The notes under the pieces were generated by a model, which made no database searches, had not been told where the DNA came from, and was given only the letters and a program-made list of their open reading frames with translations. Positions 59,533-64,000 of a DNA stretch of 64,000 bases are shown here, in pieces. Both the position numbers and the translations under genes were made by a program. The stretch comes from Coniella vitis (taxonomy: Eukaryota; Ascomycota; Sordariomycetes; Diaporthales; Schizoparmaceae): positions 558,001 through 622,000 of the forward strand of contig WUJK01000006.1 of assembly GCA_011317545.1 (NCBI GenBank). Direction: 5' to 3'. Numbering within the stretch: position 1 is the first letter of the stretch; each line of letters starts with the position of its first letter.

Positions 59533-62331
59533 ATGAATAGAGGAAATCACGTCTTTCAAAACCATGGTATGCTCTCGCGACCAATTGCAGAAGAAGGTTA
59601 CTACGCAAATGTATATACATGCATATGCTGATAATTTTCAACGATAAACATCCATCCAGCCAACGACTATGCCCACATAGCCGATCCAAACCTTCGCCGC
59701 CGTCTGGCCCTCTCCGAAATCGACAAGGTGCCCCTAGGGCTCTACCATGTACGAGCCGCGCTGGTCGCTGGTGTAGGCTTCTTCCTTGACAGCTACGACA
59801 TTTTCGCCATCAACCTCATTACGACCTTTTTAGGCCTCGCCTTCTGGTCTGGATCCCCCGATGACAGTTCTGGAGATGCTGGGTATGGCTTTGGCAGCAA
59901 CAATGGCACGCTTCCGACGCCCGTCGCGCAGACGCTCAAGGCATCAGTCAGCGCGGGTATCATTCTAGGACAAATTGTGTTTGGGTGGTTGGCGGATGTG
60001 CTGGGACGGCGAAGGATGTATGGGGCTGAGTTGATCATTATCATTGTTTCGACGTTGCTTTGTGCGCTTGTTAGTCCGAGCCAGTCCATGAGCTCGACGG
60101 CGTTGTTGACGTTTTGGAGGGTTATCATGGTGAGTCTTTTCCGAGTTTGGTCATGAGTACTGTTTATTTCATTTCGATTCATCATTGGCATTGCTGACAA
60201 CTCATCATAGGGAATTGGGATTGGGGGAGACTATCCGCTGTCTTCTGTCATCACAAGCGAGTGAGTACAGCGATAATCTTTGCACAATGTATCAACTGCA
60301 AAAATCACATCATTATTCAGCTAACATTCTCTACTTCCTCGTGCGAAGATTTGCTCCCACAAAATGGCGCGGTGCCATGATGGCAGGCGTCTTCTCCATG
60401 CAAGGCATTGGCCAGCTCGCCGCCGCCATTGTCGCCCTCATCGTGACCGTGTCCTTCAAGGACTCCTTCCTGGGCGTCACGCAGCTGTCCGAGTGCGACT
60501 ACAGTTATCAGATTGCCGCAGACCGGTGTTGGCGCATCATTGTCGGCGTGGGCGCAATTCCAGCCTGCTTTGCGCTGTACTTTCGTCTTACCATTCCGGA
60601 AACGTGAGCATAGCCTGCCTCTCCTCATTTGTCCCTAATGTGACTTAATCTGTTGTACTTCCAATCTGCATGTAGCTCTCCAAGAATGGGCAGAAGAGAT
60701 GGACTAACGCCACGGCTACACATAAAAAAAAAACACAATAATCAGACCACGATATACCTTCGACATAGCACACGACGTCGAACTGGCAGACGCCAACATC
60801 CAAGCCTTTGTCGCCTCCAAGTCTAAAGCAGAAGTCGACATTGTCCGCCAAGCACGCCTCAACAAAGTTGCTGGGCCATCGCTCACCATCCCCACGGCCT
60901 CGTGGCGCGATATGACCTCGTATTTTGGCCGATGGGCGCATCTACGTGTCCTACTTGGTACAATGCTATCGTGGTTCTTTCTCGTGCGTTGGTCATGTCC
61001 TAGCTCTACAGCCCAAGTCTGCGTGTATGCTTCAGTCAGCCAGACTAATACCACCACCAACAAACAAACAGGATCTAGCCTTCTACGGCCTCGGCCTCAA
61101 CAACTCCCTCGTCCTCTCCGCCATCGGCTACTCCTCCGGTCCCACGCTCTACTCGCAACTCTACAACACCGCCATGGGGTCCATCATCCTCGCCGCCGCG
61201 GGGTCCTTGCCCGGCTACCTGGTCGCCATCTTCACCATTGACGCGGTAGGACGGAAACCTTTGCAACTCGGCGGGTTCCTCATCCTTACTATCCTCTTTG
61301 CAATCATCGGGTTTGAGTACAACCGCCTGCTATCATTATCATCTCCTTCCTCTTCTTCCACCACCACCAGCAGCAGCAGCAGCAGCAGCAGCAGTAGCAG
61401 TAGCAGTGACAATACTACTTCTTCAAGCCCAACCCTCTTCGCCCTCTACGTCCTCGCCCAATTCTTCTTCAACCTCGGCCCCAACACAACAACCTTCGTC
61501 GTCCCCGGGGAGTGCTTCCCCACGCGATACCGCGCGACAGGTCATGGTGTCTCGGCGGCGGCAGGGAAACTGGGCGCGATCGTGGCGCAGGTGATTTCGG
61601 TTCCACTGTCATCGAAGGGGGGTGCGGCAGGTTCAAGTACAAGCGGCACGCCATGGCTGGGCAACCTCATGCGTCTCTTTGCCCTTTTTATGCTCTGCGG
61701 GACACTTGTCACGCTGTTGATCCCCGAGACGAAAGGGCGCACGCTTGAGGAGTTGGCTGGGGAGGAAGGCCGGGAAAGGAGTGAGTGGGATGGAGATGGG
61801 TATGATCACAACAACAACAACAACAGCAGCAGCAGCCGCCACAATCACAGTAACATCGACATCAACAGTCACGGAGACTGCAGGCGTAATAGGCGGCGGT
61901 GGTGGTGGTGGGCAAAGAATGCCTTCGCGGGCGGGAAAGCAGCTGGGTTCGCTTCCCTTCAAACACAAACTACACAAACAGCCCATATCCAAAGAGATAC
62001 CCAGACCCGGAGAGCACAAGGCCCAAGCTGGCGGAGCGGTGGTGCAGTACCATCATCAACAGCACTCAGAGGAAGAGAAGCAGGTCTATCATGGTGGCAG
62101 CGGCTGCGTCGATCAAGAACAAGACAACAAAGAGGATACGGCAGCGCGGCGAGAAGAAGAGGAGGAGGTTCGGCGGGAGCGCATCGGGAAGAAGTGAGGA
62201 ATAGCTCGTCGTCCACAGCGGCTTTTAACCAGGTCTCGAATTATGGGAATAGTAGATGCGGCGCACCACTGGATTATGGAGGAGCGTCAGAGGACATTCG
62301 ATTGCAGGATGTGGGGGGTCTGATGCGATAG
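59533..62331 (+). CDS. PHO84: PHO84-type inorganic phosphate:H+ symporter (MFS)
   Basis: Six exons fit in phase: 59533-59566, 59660-60129, 60211-60260, 60349-60603, 60746-60983, 61072-62331 (768 aa). The start MNRGNHVFQNH joined to ANDYAHIADPN matches the conserved N terminus of fungal Pho84 proteins. Hallmarks are SEIDKVPLGLYHVRA, the MFS motif GWLADVLGRRR, the phosphate-symporter signature GIGGDYPLSSVITSE (split by introns), FAPTKWRGAMMAG, and ETKGRTLEEL after the twelfth membrane segment. It imports phosphate with protons at the plasma membrane; PHO84 genes are commonly induced by phosphate starvation. Two oddities occur: a Ser/Thr microsatellite expansion in the loop after EYNRLL, and a C-terminal tail of about 190 residues beyond ETKG, whose middle is low complexity and frame-ambiguous. 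An unrecognised intron near 61800-62200 is possible. Confidence 0.88.
61340..61415 (+). repeat. Serine-coding TCC/AGC/AGT microsatellite in the permease gene
   Basis: A run of mixed TCn and AGC/AGT codons encoding about 25 serines and threonines inside an otherwise conserved membrane protein. It falls in a loop, so insertion is tolerated. Confidence 0.85.
61810..62215 (+). other. Low-complexity permease tail with two long open frames
   Basis: Downstream of ETKGRTLEEL the annotated frame reads Asn/Ser/His, then Arg/Trp-rich residues before a more protein-like end (AFNQVSNYG, DYGGASEDIRLQDVGGLMR). A second frame over 61745-62197 reads a hydrophilic, Glu/Lys-rich sequence ending in EEEEEVRRERIGKK. 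Either an intron removes part of this stretch or the tail is fast-evolving. Confidence 0.4.
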
Positions 62332-62857
62332 CCTCTCGCTCAGAAAAGGATGACTGAGATACAAATCAACTTCTCGGAAGTCACAGGTAGAGATGAACAG
62401 CATTTCGAGGTGACTGGCCTGAAGTTGAGTTGTATTCCTGACATTGTGACCACACAACTTGAAACACGCAAGCGATTAGGCACCATCTAGAAAAGCTAAC
62501 ATGTCACACACAAGCATAGTTATGGTCGAACTGTGTCTGAATACGACTTGTTGCAGTATGAAAAGTTTTCCTTCCACGCCTAGCCTGGCCCATGAATCAA
62601 TGTTTCCTCTGGCCTGCCCCCCCCCCCGGTATCTAATGCTCGCTCAAAGATTAATGCTTAAAATAATGTTGAAAGAGATGAAAAGATAAAAAAAAAAATC
62701 GACCTAACAAAAGGAATGTGGTGATACCATAGGTGTATGCTGTGATGATGCGTAGAGGTATCCCGTACTGTTGTTCCAAAAGTGCAAATGAAAGAACAAA
62801 TAGAATCAAGCCGCCTCTTCCTTCTCCCGGTTCCCCTTTCTTTATTTGTTTCCCCTT
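62332..62857. other. Convergent 3' spacer
   Basis: 526 bp between the permease (+) and VASt gene (-) 3' ends. A C-run at about 62618-62627 and an A-run at about 62688-62698 are present; no gene was recognised. Confidence 0.45.
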
Positions 62858-64000
62858 CTACCTGGCCGATGCAGTAGTCGTTTGTCCGTCTTTTTCGACA
62901 ACCGATTTGAGGACTCTTAGCTTCTCCTCTGTGATTCTAATCGCTTCTTTGATTTCTCGTTCGTCCATGCGATCCTCCTGCAGCCTCTCTTCCACGGTAC
63001 GCGCCTCGATGACTCTTTTACGAGGCTGCGGCTCACCACTTTGCAAGCGGTCCATGCCAACGCGCTCCTCGAGCCATTCCCACAACTCGCTCTCCTCGCG
63101 CCGCCACATTGCTTCGTATGCAGCGAGTCGGTCGGGATAGCCGTACATGCCCACTCCGACGCCATAAGGCCCTCCAGCCACAGGCTTGTTGGTAAATCCG
63201 AAGCCGAACCACGCCGCCACCAGAAGACCAACAAGCAATCCGTACACGACATTGCCAGTCATGAGAGGCTTGCCGATGTCAATCACCGGACCAAGGACGC
63301 CGTGCAGTGGCTCGAGCATGCCCCAGTCCTGCTTGACAGCATTCTTAGCAGAGTCCTCGGCGTCGCTGTTGACATTTGCGGCTGCAGCGGCCTTGCCCTT
63401 CTTGCCTCTCTTCCGAGTCTTGCCTCCAGTCCCATTCGCAGCAGCTGGGGAGCGTTTGGCAACAGAAGCCTTGAGAGCCACAAAGAGATCCTTGCAATAT
63501 TGGCCTTGGCCATCGTATGCTCCGTTCTCAATGGGTCCTATGCTTGCTGTTAGTTCATCATAGTTTGGAAGGGCCAAGGTAATAGTGAATAAGTAGGAAA
63601 ACAATGCGAGAACGTACCCTTCAGCCAACTCTTGCCTGTCCACTCCACCACGCAGCTGATCTGGACTCGTGTTGCATTGTTCTCGGCCCAAGAGAGACAG
63701 TATTTGGTCTTGACGCTGAACAGGTTGCCATTTGGCACGTCTGGGTTCTGTGTGGTTATCAGAACGTTGACAGCCTTCTCCAGGTCCAAGGTCTCCAGGT
63801 TCTCCGTTATTATGCACTTGGTCTGCTTCGGACCTATCGATGCATTCAAAGGCTTGATATAAGTGTACGAGCGCGTCTTGTTGTCCAGGGACAGTGCCCG
63901 CTTGTCTTCCATTTGCAATTCCCTGCATTTCTGATCAACCGTGAGGAACTTTGCCATCCAGACAGCGGATCCATTTCCAAACAAGGTGTCGTAGACTTTT
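62858..64000 (-). CDS. VASt-domain sterol-transfer protein, Lam/Ysp family (partial, cut by right edge)
   Basis: Two exons are visible, 63618-64000 (continuing beyond the window) and 62858-63537, joined in phase by a GTACGT...CATAG intron of 80 nt. The upstream exon begins inside the VASt (StART-like) domain: VYDTLFGNGSAVWMAKFL, then LNASIGPKQTKCIITENLE and VQISCVVEWTGKSWLKG, continuing with PIENGAYDGQGQYCKDL. A Lys/Arg-rich linker, one hydrophobic segment (VVYGLLVGLLVAAWFGFGF) and a charged coiled-coil C terminus follow. Yeast Lam proteins are ER-anchored by such a C-terminal membrane segment and move sterols at ER-plasma membrane contacts. The GRAM and any BAR domain would lie outside the window to the right. 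Stop at 62858. Confidence 0.85.

Noticed and set aside
59533..62331. Possibility that the MFS gene is the quinate permease partner of QutR
   Set aside because: The GGDYPLSS signature and N terminus are those of phosphate:H+ symporters, not sugar/quinate permeases.

Overview
The window is nuclear DNA of a filamentous ascomycete (Pezizomycotina, most likely Sordariomycetes and perhaps Hypocreales; this placement is inferred). The reasons are short introns of about 60-170 nt with fungal donors and CTAAC/CTGAC-like branch sites, a transposon relic bearing the RIP (repeat-induced point mutation) signature, and the gene families seen (HET domain, Zn2Cys6, quinate repressor, fungal MET2, PHO84). Nothing bacterial is present: no operons, Shine-Dalgarno sites or CRISPR. 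LAYOUT. 1-~6990 is an extremely AT-rich block almost lacking CpA/TpG: a RIP-destroyed Ty3/Gypsy-type LTR retrotransposon on the minus strand whose integrase end runs off the left edge. The composition switches abruptly near 6990. 7-24 kb holds RNA and chromatin genes: a Cid1-like nucleotidyltransferase (-), TFIIF alpha (+), BUD13/CWC26 (-), a SET-domain protein (-), a small WW-domain protein (-) and a small unrecognised protein (+). 24.8-31.8 kb holds two tandem + strand genes: a 1327-aa protein that appears to join a 2H phosphoesterase, an EEP-family nuclease, a poly(A)-polymerase-like nucleotidyltransferase and a C-terminal MJ1316-type domain, followed 310 bp later by a HET-domain gene. 33-35.3 kb is a five-exon Ost-alpha/TMEM184-like membrane protein (-). 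35.3-39.1 kb shows no supportable gene. 39.1-44.4 kb has a short Zn2Cys6 factor with a polyglutamine tract (-) and, divergently, a QutR/qa-1S quinate repressor (+). 45.3-46.5 kb is an unrecognised protein (+). 47.9-55.4 kb is the THO2 subunit of THO (-). 56.3-62.3 kb has MET2 (+) and a PHO84-type phosphate permease (+). The right edge cuts a VASt-domain, Lam-family sterol-transfer gene (-). HOW THEY RELATE. No metabolic cluster is evident. RNA biology is over-represented: TFIIF alpha (transcription), THO2 (transcription/export), BUD13 (splicing/RES), Cid1-like (3' tailing) and the four-domain enzyme (putative RNA end repair). That enzyme, its closeness to a HET gene, and a recurrent intergenic 11-bp near-palindrome (GTACTATGTAC) are the items most worth a second look. 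Exon models were built by hand from splice signals and checked for reading phase; nothing was searched against a database.
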